NCBI GenBank assembly: GCA_004431415.1
Contig: QPMI01000401.1
Location: forward strand, 186,001 to 250,000
Direction: 5' to 3'
Length of the DNA stretch: 64,000 nt
Source: Cyanophora paradoxa
Lineage: Eukaryota > Glaucocystophyceae > Cyanophorales > Cyanophoraceae
Positions 51,901-63,604 of the stretch are shown here, one piece after another (position 1 is the stretch's first letter; each line of letters begins with the position of its first letter). The notes beneath the pieces are model-generated. The model saw only the letters and a list, made by a program, of their open reading frames with translations, did not search any database and was not told where the DNA came from. Position numbers and translations under genes: made by a program.

Positions 51901-54900
51901 ATTATCCCTAGCTGTCTTGCTCGATCTCCTCTGGATTTCCACTTCCTCGCAGTGCGCCGCGTACGCCGCACGGTACCCGTGCCGCCTGATCTACTTTTGA
52001 CTGCATCAAGCTTGAACCGCAGCACGTGCACCGAAGCACGCGCAGCCCGTGGGCCGCATTGGCCCGTACCGCGTAGCTTTTCCTCGCGGTCCAGCCTCTG
52101 GTCGCAGCCGTATCGCTGCGCCGACCTCGTTGGCGCCCCGGCCGCTGTTCCTTCGCGCCGGGCGGTCTTGCGAGCTGACCAGCTCTTGCGAGCGCACCAG
52201 CGGCAAACCGATCGCGAGCATTCGAGTTGCGAATAACAAAGAGCGGCGCATGTGCAGCTGCAGCGCGTGAACAGTGAGTAAGCGAGATCATTGCGTGCAC
52301 GAGAATCCGGGCGTGAACTGAGCTTCGGCACTGAGCTTAAGCAAGAGAAAGCGCCTCAGCAGCCAACAAGAGAAAGTTAACATGCGACGAGGGCGCAAAG
52401 TTGCTGCAGAGCTGCCTGAAGGCATCGTTGAAGGCGAGAACATACAGTTACAGTGTTGCAGCACTGGGGCTTGCAACGGCGGGCTCTGCCTGCTTTGCCC
52501 AGCCGCGGCGCGCAATCATTTCTGTAGGCGCGAACATCTCTACCGGCACATCCGCAGTCATCAAAGCGGATTACGGGTGCGGCGTCCCAAACAACGTAAA
52601 CGTCGGTTGCATGCATGCACGCTGTGTTTACACAACGATTCTCATAAAGCGGCTTGCAGGGTCGTCGTCAACTTGAGGCAACTTGAGGCCGGGAGCGGGC
52701 AGCGCGACAGCCGCGTGGCTCTGCGGGCGCTCGAGGCGGCGGGCCGCCTCACCATGCTCTCGCAAGACGGCCCTCTTCATGACCGGCGCCGCTGGCTGCC
52801 GCTCACCCCCATGGTCGACTTCCGCCCCGACCCCCTGCAGAAGGCCTGGATCGCCTATGTTTACGGCGAGCCCTCTGCAGACAGCACCATCATCTTTTAG
52901 CCAGCTGTTCAGGGTTAGCGGTAGGCCGCGCGCACACAAATGATGCGCAGCGTTTTTTCGCTCCAGAACAATCTTTCATATACAGTGCGCTTAATCTGGC
53001 CGTTCATTCAGTCTTTTCTTTATTCGGTTAGATCGCAGCCTCTGCATAACAGCCCTTTCCTACTCTTTACAATCATATATAATCTCTGTCTACTTCAACC
53101 TGCCGCGCGCGCTGGGCCGGGGTCGATCTATATCTGCCCCGTGCATGTTCAATCCACTACTACTCTTTCATTAGATCCAGATTCCCCCCTTGCACCCCCG
53201 GCGCGCCAAAACGCGGCCGGGCCACTAGTATGTTTCGCAGGCGGTGGGCATCGCGCTGGCGCAGGCGTCGCTGGTGGCGCAGGCGCAGCAGGCGGCGCGC
53301 GCCAAGAGCGACTTCCTCTCCGTCATCAGTGCGCTCCGCTTGCACTGCTGCGATCATATATAATTCGCGAGCGGAATGCTTGCTGATGAATGGCCCGTCA
53401 GCACATGAAATGCGGACGCCAATGCAAGCGGTGAGCGAGCTTTTACGGGCACAGTATTAGTTCGCGTGAATATATTCCGCTCGTCGCCCACTCGCCAGGT
53501 CCTCGGCATTACGGATCTGCTGCTGGATATGAGCCAAACTGTAGAACAGCGCGAGTACCTCTCCGTCATCCGTTCCTCGGCCCAAGCGTGCGCCTCAGCA
53601 CTCGGAATCAGACCTAGATCTCGTCTGTTCGGCTTTGAATTCGCACCGCCGGGCCACCGTTGCCGCGCAGGCTGGTGGACCTGGTTGGCGAGGTCCTCGA
53701 CGCGAGCATCCTCGAGCGCGGCGGGTCGCTCCGCGTCGCCGCCGACCCCATGGACCTGCGCTCCGCAGCCGAGGAGGTGACTGCTGCGCTTCTAAATTTT
53801 CAGCTTTGCAATTGATGCTCTGATGGCTCGGCGTAGGTCATGGACATGATGTGGCCGGCGAGCAAACCACGAGCTCCCTTGCCCGTCGCTCTTGGGCATT
53901 TTTGACGTATGCTCTCAGGTGGCCGCGCAGAAGAACATAGCGCTCCAGCTCCGGGTCCGTCGTGTGCAGTGCAGCTCTATTTTCGCCAACGCCAACGAGC
54001 GCAGATGGGAGAAGGCGTACCGCGCTTCATATTCAGCGACAAGGGACGCATCCGGCAGGTGCAGTTAATTTTCGGAATTTTGACCAGCAAGCTCAGATCT
54101 AGGGTCTCACGATCACGCCGGCATAGGTCATCATCAATCTCGTTGGCAGTGCGGTTTTACGCTTGCACGTCTCTGCGTTGTATTGTTAAAACTTTGGAGT
54201 TGATGTCCAACACTTGGACTGGGCATGTGCATCCGCTTACTGCTCCTCCGTTCGCGTCAGACTCGGCGAAGTTCTCCGCGGACGGGCGCATCATCGTCGA
54301 GCTCGAGGCCGAAGGCTGCCCCGGTCCGCGCGCGCCCGGCCGCTCGCGCTTCTAATTATATTTCTCGTTCTCGCTTCGGCCGCTCGCGCTTCTAAGTATA
54401 ATTCTCGTTCTTGCTTCTCGTCTTTGTCACATGAAAGGGGCTGCAGGGCCCGACGGCAAGCGCCTCTTCCGCATCATGGTCACGGGCGCGACCCCCTGCG
54501 CCGCCGCGCAACTTGTCTGAATCTGTTGTTCCCTCTGACCGCCCGCGGCAGACACGGGGTGCGGGATCCCGGAGGCGAGCCAGGCGAAGCTCTTCCGCTT
54601 CTTCACGCAGCTCGACTCCTCCAAGAGCCGCCGCCACCAGGGTCCGCTTCAGCGGCTGCCGCCCGCGGCTCATGATCAGATCAACGCCAACGGCGCGCCG
54701 GCAGGGACGGGCCTCGGGCTCTTCATCTCGAAGCACATCGCCCTCGCGCTCGAGGGCAGCATCGACTTCGTCTCGACCGTCGGCTCGGGGTGCGTTCTGA
54801 TAGCGGACCGGAGCCCCCGCGCGCGGCCCGCCTCTCAGGCGCGCACACAGGTCCACCTTCGCGTTCACGTTCCGGGCCTCGGTGGTGCCCCAGGGCGACC

Positions 54901-56744
54901 GCGCCCTCCCCACGCTCCAGGCCCTCTGCCCCCCGAAGGTGCACGAGCCACGGAAAGCGAATTAAAGCATTCGCTGAAGCCCGGTCCATTGCGTGCGCAG
55001 GAGGATCCGCTGCTCAAGGGAAAGACGCTGATTTTGGGCGTTGACGACCTGACTTGGGGCGGAACGATAGGCGTTGACGCCGCCTCGTGGGGCGTCCACG
55101 TCTGCCTGGTGCCTGCCGTTCTCTTTTGCCCGCTGCTTTTCGTGCATTCATGGTCGCTCTGGCAGGAGCGGACGGTGGAGGGGACGCTGGGGGCGGTGCG
55201 GCGGGAGGCGGCGGAGGGGCGGGGCGCGCAGCTCGCGGGGGCCGTCTTCTTCATGCCCTCCCTCGTCCCCCCCGCCGAGCTCCCCGCCGTGGCCCGCCCC
55301 GCCGCTGCGACGATCCCCGCGCACTGTCGCCGTCGCTGACGCCCGGGCGCAGGTGGATGGGCTGCTGGAGGAGCTGCGGCGGGCGCAGGGCGCCGCGGAG
55401 CGCGCCCCGCCGCCCCTCATCCTCCTCCGCATATGCGTTCGAATAGAGAAGGGTCTGCATTTTGATGTATTGACCAAATCTAGAGCTTGAAACCCATCAC
55501 AAACTGAGAGCTCTAAAGCGACTGCGCTAGTTTCCGCTCTATACAGCGCTTTACAGTTTCCTATACACGCGTCGGACGCGTTGTGATCTGCTCAAAAGCC
55601 GTCGCGCAGCGCTCCTCCGTGACAGCGTCATCTCGCTTCGCCTCCCCGTCTCCGAGCGGATGCTCTACAAGGCACTCACGGACGGCTTTCGGTCCTCAAT
55701 TTCGTTGGTCCGTAGTTGGTTTTTAGATTGGCGCTGAAGGGGGTTCTTGCGCAGCACGCGGACGGAAGTAGCCGGAAGACGAAGTTTGACGCCTCTCCTT
55801 TCTATTGCGGCTCGCAGCGACGATATATTCGCAGTCATCTCCCCTGAAGCGCGTATTTCGATCTATTTCGAACCTACCGAAGCTCGCAAAATATGCTTTG
55901 TTCGGGGTTGATCCCCTCCTTCGCAGCTGGAGCATCGGCTGGACCCCGCTTCGGAGCCCGCGGCCGCCCCGTGCCCCGAGCCCCCGGCCGAGGGCGGCCC
56001 CAAGCGGCCGATCCGCATCCTTTTCTCCGAGGACACGCCGGTGCCGCCGCCCCTCTTCTGCCCCTCGCTCAGCCAGCCGACGCGCTTGGGGCCCCCGCGC
56101 GCGCGCAGACGAACGCGAAGATCGTGACGGTGCTGCTGCGGAAGCTCGGCTACAGCGACGTGGAGCACGCGGAGGACGGCGCGCGGGCGCTGCAGGCGGC
56201 CAAGGCGGCCGCCGCGGCCGGCCGCCCCTTCGACGTCCTCCTCTCGGACATCATGAGTGCGCGGCCGGCGCCCCGGCCCCGGGAGGCGCCCGACGGGGGG
56301 CGGCATGCGCAGTGCCGGAGATGGACGGGCTGGAGTCGCTGCGGCGGATGCGGGCGGAGCTGCCGGCGGGCCGCGTGCCGTACGCGGTGGCCCTCTCCGC
56401 CAACGTGGGCGCCCACGACCGGCAGGAGTGCGCCGAGGCCGGCTACGACGCCTTCCTCGCCGTCCGCCCCGCCCTCGCCCTTGAGAAGCCCGCGGCGCTT
56501 GAGACGCCCGCGGCGCGCGCAGAAGCCCGTGCGGACGAAGGAGCTGAGCGAGGCGCTGAAGGCCGCCGAGGAGGCCGTCACCGCCCGCCGGGAGGCTGGC
56601 TGCCCCGCCGGCGGGGCAGAGTCGGGGAGCACGGAAATGCGGCTGGAAGAGTCCGTGGAACCTTCGGCCGCGGCTGCGCTGCCAATCCCTACGCCGGGTA
56701 GCTGCCCGGACTCCGAAAGCCGCTGGGGTGGTCGAGAGGTCTAG
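48981..56744 (+). CDS. Multi-GAF hybrid histidine kinase, copy II
   Basis: Paralogue of copy I with the same N-terminal module (MRICDEALAREALQRSAS, LADVAAVLRDLLHANRAFVV, YAQELVDMALEHETRPAEAR, GVTLGLEAA). It then passes directly to the module equivalent to GAF E of copy I (LLRSITSQIRDTLDPR, LRDALGALDVHIYRGEWE, LRTIQAADVLQAQEWAGETP). Modules B, C and D are absent. In the last GAF the usual ATxWGG motif reads ATTSAG. The H-box His codon is 53404-53406; N/G boxes and degenerate receiver are as in copy I; the intact receiver acceptor Asp is 56247-56249. The stop is at 56742 (tail WGGREV). The intron after LFEDVCE (about 51079-53240) is expanded to over 2 kb by an insertion; in copy III the same intron is about 100 bp. 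It is probably functional if that intron is still spliced. Confidence 0.78.
51342..51972. repeat. Nested tandem repeats: 82 bp x2, then 204 bp x2 plus a partial unit
   Basis: The 82-bp units start gcgaagaccagttttccttg at 51342 and 51424. The 204-bp units start ttctgcatggaacc at 51501 and 51705 and each contains two related halves (tgcatggaaccagttctcc, tgcatggaaccacttctcc). A partial third unit covers 51909-51972. It looks like a minisatellite grown inside the insertion. Confidence 0.75.
52382..52900 (+). CDS. Hypothetical protein within the intronic insertion
   Basis: A 172-codon open frame starting MRRGRKVAAELPEGIVEGEN. Residues around 35-60 read CLLCPAAARNHFCRREHLYR followed by HIRSH, which fits the FxxxxxLxxHxxxH half of a C2H2 finger, but the Cys-to-Phe spacing is longer than usual. 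The C-terminal half (SRVALRALEAAGRLTMLSQD, VDFRPDPLQKAWIAYVYGEP, stop 52898) looks protein-like and follows a possible acceptor (ggcttgcag) at about 52658, so the true gene may be spliced. It is in the same sense as the host gene. It could be chance; no family is assigned. Confidence 0.25.
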   Translation: MRRGRKVAAELPEGIVEGENIQLQCCSTGACNGGLCLLCPAAARNHFCRREHLYRHIRSHQSGLRVRRPKQRKRRLHACTLCLHNDSHKAACRVVVNLRQLEAGSGQRDSRVALRALEAAGRLTMLSQDGPLHDRRRWLPLTPMVDFRPDPLQKAWIAYVYGEPSADSTIIF

Positions 56745-57327
56745 TGAAGACTCATATATCTTCGCAACAGTTTCACATCGATCTCGCCGATCGCAATCAG
56801 CTTGCGATCGCTTGACAATCTCTCATTTGTAAATATTCCAATTCGTGCATTCGAATTCGCTGCAAGCAACAACACTTGAGCGAATTCGAACCCATTTCGA
56901 TTCGCTTGCAGCTATAGCCTAAAGGTGATGCGTTTCGAATTTCGGTCTCCCTTCAGCTTAGTTTCTTTGCTTTGACTTGCTTCTCGCAAGGTGTATTAAT
57001 TATGTCTCTCTTTTTGGACAGCACCCGCAGTGTGCATATGTCACATTGTGCTGTTTGAAATTTTCGGACGCTGCGCGGGCAGCCGGCGCCGGTTAACGTT
57101 GTTCAAGTCAGAATGACAGCCGCGGTCGCAATCGCGATGAATGACAACGCGAAAACAAAAACGGACGCATGCGCAATCCGAGATCACGTGTTGTTACTTA
57201 TATATACAATTACAGCGAATGCGCAAATACGAATCATTGAATGAGAGGCTGACAAGCGAGCTGACAAAATATATATTGCTATCGGCGAAAGCGATGTGAA
57301 ACTGTTGCGGATACAGATGAGTTTGTA
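56745..57327. other. AT-rich region between convergent kinase copies II and III
   Basis: 583 bp between two stop codons in opposite directions. It is low in GC with no open frame of interest. The last 90 bp before copy III (words such as gcgaatgcgcaaatacgaat and gatgtgaaactgttgcg) are repeated at 63505-63604 after copy IV, so this is the duplicated 3' flank. Confidence 0.5.
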
Positions 57328-60300
57328 CTAGACCTCTCGACCACCCCAGCAGCTTTCGGGGTCCGAGAAGCTACCCCGCGTAGGTATTGGCAGCGCAGCC
57401 GCGGCCGAAGGTTCCACGGACTCTTCCAACCGAAGCCCCGCGCTCCCCGACTCTGCCCCGCCGGCGGGGCGGCCGGCGGCGCGGCGGGCGGCGACGGCCT
57501 CCTCGGCGGCCTTCAGCGCCTCGCTCAGCTCCTTCGTCCGCACGGGCTTCTGCGCGCGCCGCGGGCGTCTCAAGCGCCGCGGGTTTCTCAAGGGCGAGGG
57601 CGGGGCGGACGGCGAGGAAGGCGTCGTAGCCGGCCTCGGCGCACTCCTGCCGGTCGTGGGCGCCCACGTTGGCGGAGAGGGCCACCGCGTACGGCACGCG
57701 GCCCGCCGGCAGCTCCGCCCGCATCCGCCGCAGCGACTCCAGCCCGTCCATCTCCGGCACTGCCGCCCCCCGTCGGGCGCCTCCCGGGGCCGGGGCGCAG
57801 GCAGCGCACTCATGATGTCCGAGAGGAGGACGTCGAAGGGGCGGCCGGCCGCGGCGGCCGCCTTGGCCGCCTGCAGCGCCCGCGCGCCGTCCTCCGCGTG
57901 CTCCACGTCGCTGTAGCCGAGCTTCCGCAGCAGCACCGTCACGATCTTCGCGTTCGTCTGCGCGGGGGTGGGCCCCAAGCGCGTCGGCTGGCTGAGCGAG
58001 GGGCAGAAGAGGGGCGGCGGCACCGGCGTGTCCTCGGAGAAGAGGATGCGGATCGGCCGCTTGGGGCCGCCCTCGGCCGGGGGCTCGGGGCGCGGGGCGG
58101 CCACGGGCAACGACCCGGGATCCATCCGATATCCAAGCTGAAGATGCGAACAAACAGTGAGACATCTCAGTTAGTGACCCGATATTAAACAACGTTCAAA
58201 GCGAATTCGAAGCGGGGCACTTGAACGCACTTCAGGAGAGACAGTGGCGATGATGTCGCGGCCGCGGATCGGGTCCAGCTGTGTCGGCTGCGGCGGCTGG
58301 ACCGGCACAGCGGGGGGCTCCTCCTGCCGCGCCCTGAGGCGCGAAAGTACTTGTCAACAGTGCACACGTACAGTAAAAAGCGTAGATACTTCAATAGAAA
58401 ATCTAAATCATAAAATATGTGCGACGTGCTTACCGAATGCTGTCAGTGAGGCCCTTGTGGAGCATCCGTTCGGTCAGCGGAAGCCTGAGCGATATGACAT
58501 TCTCCCGCACGAGCTCTGCGGCATCGATATCGACGAAGGTTGACGTAATCGAAACCAGAAACAGCGATTCGCACGTTTAGCGATTGGAACAGAGATGCGG
58601 AGGAGGATGAGGGGCGGCGGGGCGCGCTCCGCGGCGCCCTGCGCCCACCGCAGCTCCTCCAGCAGCCCATCCACCTGCGCCCGGGCGTCAGCGGCGGCGA
58701 CAGTGCGCGCGGCTCGTCGCAGCGGCGGGGCGGGCCACGGCGGGGAGCTCGGCGGGGGGGACGAGGGAGGGCATGAAGAAGACGGCCCCCGCGAGCTGCG
58801 CGCCCCGCCCCTCCGCCGCCTCCCGCCGCACCGCCCCCAGCGTCCCCTCCACCGTCCGCTCCTGCCGGCGCGACTATGACATGCACGAAAAGCAGCAGGC
58901 AAAAGAGAAAGGCAGGCACCAGGCAGACGTGGACGCCCCATGAGGCGGCGTCAACTGCAATGGTCCCCTCCCACGCCAGATCGTCCACGCCGACGACCAG
59001 CGTCTTTCCCTTCAGGAGCGGATCTTCCTGCGCACGCAACGGACCCGACTTCAGCGAATGCATAAATTCGCTTTCCGTGGCTCGCGCACCTTCGGGGGGC
59101 AGAGGGCCTGCAGCGTGGGGAGGGCGCGGTCGCCCTGGGGCACCACGGAGGCCCTGAACGTGAACGCGAAGGTGGACCTGTGTGCGCGCCTGAGAGGCGG
59201 GCCGCGCGCGGGGGCTCCGGTCCGCTATCAGAACGCACCCCGAGCCGACGGTCGAGACGAAGTCGATGCTGCCCTCGAGCGTGAGGGCGATGTGCTTCGA
59301 GATGAAGAGCCCGAGGCCCGTCCCTGCCGGCGCGCCGTTGGCGTTGATCTGATCATGAGCCGCGGGCGGCAGCCGCTGAAGCGGACCCTGGTGGCGGCGG
59401 CTCTTGGAGGAGTCGAGCTGCGTGAAGAAGCGGAAGAGCTTCGCCTGGCTCGCCTCCGGGATCCCGCACCCCGTGTCTGCCGCGGGCGTTCAGAGGGAAC
59501 GACAGACAAGGCGGCGGCGCAGGCCTAGGGGGCGCGCCCGTGACCATGATGCGGAAGAGGCGCTTGCCGTCGGGCCCTGCCGCTCCATAGAATTGAGGGA
59601 ACAGCGAAGGGAAGCAAGACGCGCCAGCGACATGGCGCGGACCGGGGCAGCCTTCGGCCTCGAGCTCGACGATGATGCGCCCGTCTGTGGAGAACTTCGC
59701 CGAGTCTGACGGGCACGGAGCAGTTAGAGGACGCCGGCCGCGGGTTCGATTGTCGTTCACATAGCAGAAAGAAAGCTATAGCTAGATGATGAGCTAAAAT
59801 GAAATGCGCGATACGGAAATCAAATGAAACCGTACGCGTGAAAACGCACTACCGACGAGATTGATGATGACCTATTTTTGTTGATCATGAGAACTCCGCG
59901 CATCATGGGGAAATCATGAATCGCTGTAAAACCTTTAAAGAGCACCTGCCGGATGCGTCCCTTGTCGCTGAATATGAAGCGCGGTACGCCTTCTCCCATC
60001 TGCGTATTCGCTCTTCGGCATTGGTGAAGAGAGAGTCGCACTGCGCACAAGACGGATCCCGGACCCGGAGCTGCAACGCTATGTTCTTCTGCGCGGCCAC
60101 CTGAGAGGGAGACGACAGCTAATGTCAACAAAAGATATTGAGTAAGCGGTTCGCGGTTCGAGTTATCGCGGTTCGCGCGCTCGCCGGCCACATCATGTCC
60201 ATGACCTACGCCGAGCCATCAGAGCATCAAAGCTGAAAATTCGAAAGCGCAGAAGTCACCTCCTCGGCGGCGGAGCGCAGGTCCATGGGGTCGGCGGCGA

Positions 60301-63091
60301 CGCGGAGCGACCCGCCGCGCTCGAGGATGCTCGCGTCGAGGACCTCGCTCACCAGGTCCACCAGCCTGCGCGGCACCGGTGGCCCGGCGGTGCGAATTCA
60401 AAGCCGAACAGACGAGATCTAGGTCTGATCCCGAGCGCCAAGGCGCACGCTTGGGCCGAGGATCGGATGACGGAGAGGTACTCGCGCTGCTCAAGGGTCG
60501 GGCTCAAATCCAGCAGCAGATCCGTGATGCCAAGGACCTGGCGATTTGCGAAAATATATAGTATACGTGCGAAAATAGTATGCGTGCATGCGAAGACTAG
60601 CTCACCGCTTGCATGGGCGTCCGCATTTCGTGCGCTGACAAGGCGTTCGTCAGCAAGCAATGTCGACGTCGCTCCCGAATAGCGACCGAAGAACGGCGCG
60701 CGGAGCGCACTGATGACGGAGAGGAAGTCGCTCTTGGCGCGCGCCGCCTGCTGCGCCTGCGTCACCAGCGACGCCTGCGCCAGCGCGATGCCCAACACCT
60801 GCGAAACGTAAAACCGCGCGCGTTCGCCAGCACATGGGCTTTTATTTGTTGAGATCGCAATATCGATTAATACTATAAATATAATCACCTCGCAGACGTC
60901 CTCGAAGAGGGCTAGGTCGGCAGAGCTCAATGTTCGGTTCGGCTCGTTCCAGTTCATCTTCACGATGTCAGTATGATGCACAAATCCAGATCAAAGCATG
61001 AACAGGCTTGAGCTCGAGAATCGTCCACGCGCACGGAGGAATTCGAAGCGCACCCCCACAATGCCGTTGACGAGACCGGCTGAAGTGGTGGCGCGCGTCA
61101 CGCACGTGCGACAGCCCGACTTCCGAAGCAGCTCCACAGTGGCAGCATCCGCGAGTCCTCCGGGGCCCGGCGTCTCTCCAGCCCATTCCTGCGCTTGCAG
61201 CACGTCTGGTATTTGGATTGTCCGGAGCCCCTTCGTTTCAACGACAGCCTGCGGAATTGCATGCTTCAGCGAAATTTAGAAGTGCTGAGACTGAATCCAA
61301 AAAGAGACAAGACGTAATGAAAAGCAGCCTCGACTCAACACTCACCTCAAGACGGCGCTGCAAGGTGGCTGAAGAAGTCATGCGTCCCCCTTCAATGGCG
61401 AAGATAGAGTAGCCTCGAGCGTCCTCAGGCGTGTTGCTAAGGTACACGCCCTCCGTAACGCGAAAGAGCTGAGCAGGGTGCTCGGATCGCGATGTCGGAG
61501 ACGCCGGCTCCCACTCCCCCCGATAGATGTGCACATCCAACGCGCCGAGAGCATCGCGCAACGAGCGAGACGCGGTCTCCATCACTCTGCAGAACATGCA
61601 TACGTACAGTCCGCGCGTAAAGTGATCATGATGGATCGGTTTGCTCTGCGCATGCGCACTTGCGGGGATCCAGCGTGTCCCGTATTTGGCTCGTGATGCT
61701 GCGGAGCAGCTGTGCACGAGCGAGCTGCGCGGTCGGTTTGCGTATATGTCAGTCGCCACCACGTGCACAGCGATATAGCTAGCGCGGCGAGGTTTGCCCA
61801 TGATCATGATTAAATATTATGAGGGGTAGCTATATAGGCGCGCCTGTTGCTCTCGGCTGCGAATCTCGGCCTCGAGTGCCTTGCAATTGCGTTGCATGGA
61901 CGAACAGCAAGATCGTCGATCATGATAAGGCGAGCGACGCTCCTATAAAGAGAGCTCACCTTCATCAACCGTTCCTGGCCGGTGCTATTTGCAATTTGCT
62001 CGCAGACGGACACGCGTACGGGTCGTAATCGCACCTGGTCGAGGAGACGGCCAGTGCGATCGTCTGCGCCAGCCGCCGAAACCTTGAAGCTATTGAAATC
62101 ATCATTTTTTTGCGACGCATGCAGGGGCCGAATTCGAAGGCGCACTCGTACGGGTGCAGGCGAGAAGGGACCGCCGCCTCAAGCCCCAGCGTCACACCCA
62201 CTGGCGATCGCGAAGGTCTCTGCCCGAAAAGAACAAGTCGAAGAAGATTGATATATATGCACCGCAGTCTCCAGTGGCGCAGAGGGCGTTGCGCTCTTCT
62301 TCGGAGATCACGCGCCCCGCCTGCGCGTGGTGCACCGCAGCCAGCGCCCACAGCTGCCGGGCACGGGTCGCGAAGCCGATTTAGTGCCATGCAAATATTA
62401 CTGGTGCGATTAAATATTGGTTCCTGGACGGGCGCACCGAGCCAAACGCGACGCACGGGTAGAACGCACACGAGCCGGCCTGGAGACCCTGCACGATCTC
62501 CTGCACGCGCGCCTGGGAGCAACCCCGCGAGAGCAGCGCGGCGCCGACGTCGGCCACGACGCGGGCCTCCGCGGGCCGCGTCTCGTGCTCCAGCGCCAAG
62601 TCCACGAGCTCCTGCGCGTACGGGAGCTCCTCCCTGCGACACGAGAGTGAGCGAGGGGCGGCAATGGCAGTATCTCGCATTTGATCGCACCGGCCGGCGC
62701 CGGCGCCGCGGTACCCGCGATCGTGCCCGGGGCTCCCGTGAGAATCCGAAAGCTTTCCCTCGCTGAGATGAACGACGAAGGCGCGGTCTGCATGCAGAAG
62801 ATCGCGGAGAGCGGCGGCCACGTCGGCGAGCTTGCACCTGCGCATGCGATTAAATATTCGCAATCCGTTACGCATATTATATTCTAGCCCCTGAAGCGCA
62901 CACAGGAGAGCTCTGAAGAGAGCAACAGCGAGCGCGCACCGCTGCGTGGGGCCGCGGCCGATGCCGCATTCCGGTCGCCCGCTCGAGATCCCCGCTCCGC
63001 CGCAGCTGCAGCACCCGGGACCGCCGAGGCCCAGGGCGCTCGCGGAGCGCTGCAGGGCCTCGCGCGCGAGTGCCTCGTCGCAAATGCGCAT
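57328..63091 (-). CDS. Multi-GAF hybrid histidine kinase, copy III
   Basis: The most compact complete paralogue, about 5.8 kb, in inverted orientation. It starts MRICDEALAREALQRSAS at 63091 (an in-frame MHLEPRRVPT lies 30 bp upstream). GAF A (KLADVAAALRDLLHADRAFV) is followed directly by the GAF E equivalent (LRDALGALDVHIYRGEWEPA, with SAG for WGG). The junction after FRALL uses a GT donor (62903), where copies I and II have GC. The H-box HEMRTPMQ has its His codon at 60630-60632. Then come LGITDLLLDLSPTLEQREYL, LVSEVLDASILERGG, DTGCGIPE, GTGLGLFIS, the degenerate receiver (GKTLVVGVDDLAWEGTIAVD) and the intact receiver (LLSDIM, MPEMDGLESLRRM, AKPVRTKEL), with the stop at 57328. It shares reduced GAF content with copy II, so one arose from the other or both from a shortened ancestor. 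Confidence 0.76.
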
Positions 63092-63604
63092 CGTGGGGAC
63101 GCGGCGAGGCTCGAGATGCAAGTCTGCGAACTCGTTTCGTGTCTGTACCCCTCTCTAAGTTCGAGGCTTCGATCAAGCTTCGCAAAGTGAACTCGAGGAC
63201 TGAACTCGAGAAGAAGAGCTAGGAACAGTCATCAAAAATCACTCCTCGAGCTGAACTTGATTCTTGAGCAAGAGCTCGAGAGAAGAGAAGAGGCTCGAGA
63301 GAAGGGCCAGGGTGAGGAGGATGGCGAGGAAGGCGTCCAAAGTGTTTTCAAACAGCACATGTGCATACTGTGAGGGCTGTACATGTCCAAAACGAGAGAC
63401 GAAACACCTCGCGATAAGCAAGTCAAAGCTAATCGAAGAGGCTAACGTTTTCAAAAGCTCGAGAAAGACCGAATTCTCGAAACGAATCAGCTATACAATT
63501 ACAGCGAATGCGCAAATACGAATGAGAGGCTGACGAGCGAGCTGGCAAAATATTGCGATCGGCGAAAGCGATGTGAAACTGTTGCGAAGACAGACGAGTT
63601 TGTA
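63092..63604. other. Spacer between kinase copy III start and copy IV stop
   Basis: Contains the promoter side of copy III and the 3' flank of copy IV (the shared flank at 63505-63604). The middle (63180-63480) is rich in gaactcgag / gagaag words that resemble the cctcgagttc words at 47450-47490 and 48690-48720 in front of copy II. The upstream flank therefore also duplicated. Confidence 0.45.

Larger units (their letters stand above)
51154..53230. mobile_element. About 2-kb insertion inside an intron of kinase copy II
   Basis: Copy III reads ...aacgcgcgcggtttt then acgtttcgcag; copy II reads the same left flank, then about 2.08 kb, then gtttcgcag. The insert starts with a strong hairpin (51155-51196, arms gcaaggggggaa / ttccccccttgc with an inner gaagacc / ggtcttc stem). 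It contains nested tandem repeats (51342-51972) and an open frame at 52382-52900. No terminal inverted repeat joins the two ends and no clear target-site duplication is visible, so the class is unknown. Confidence 0.6.
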
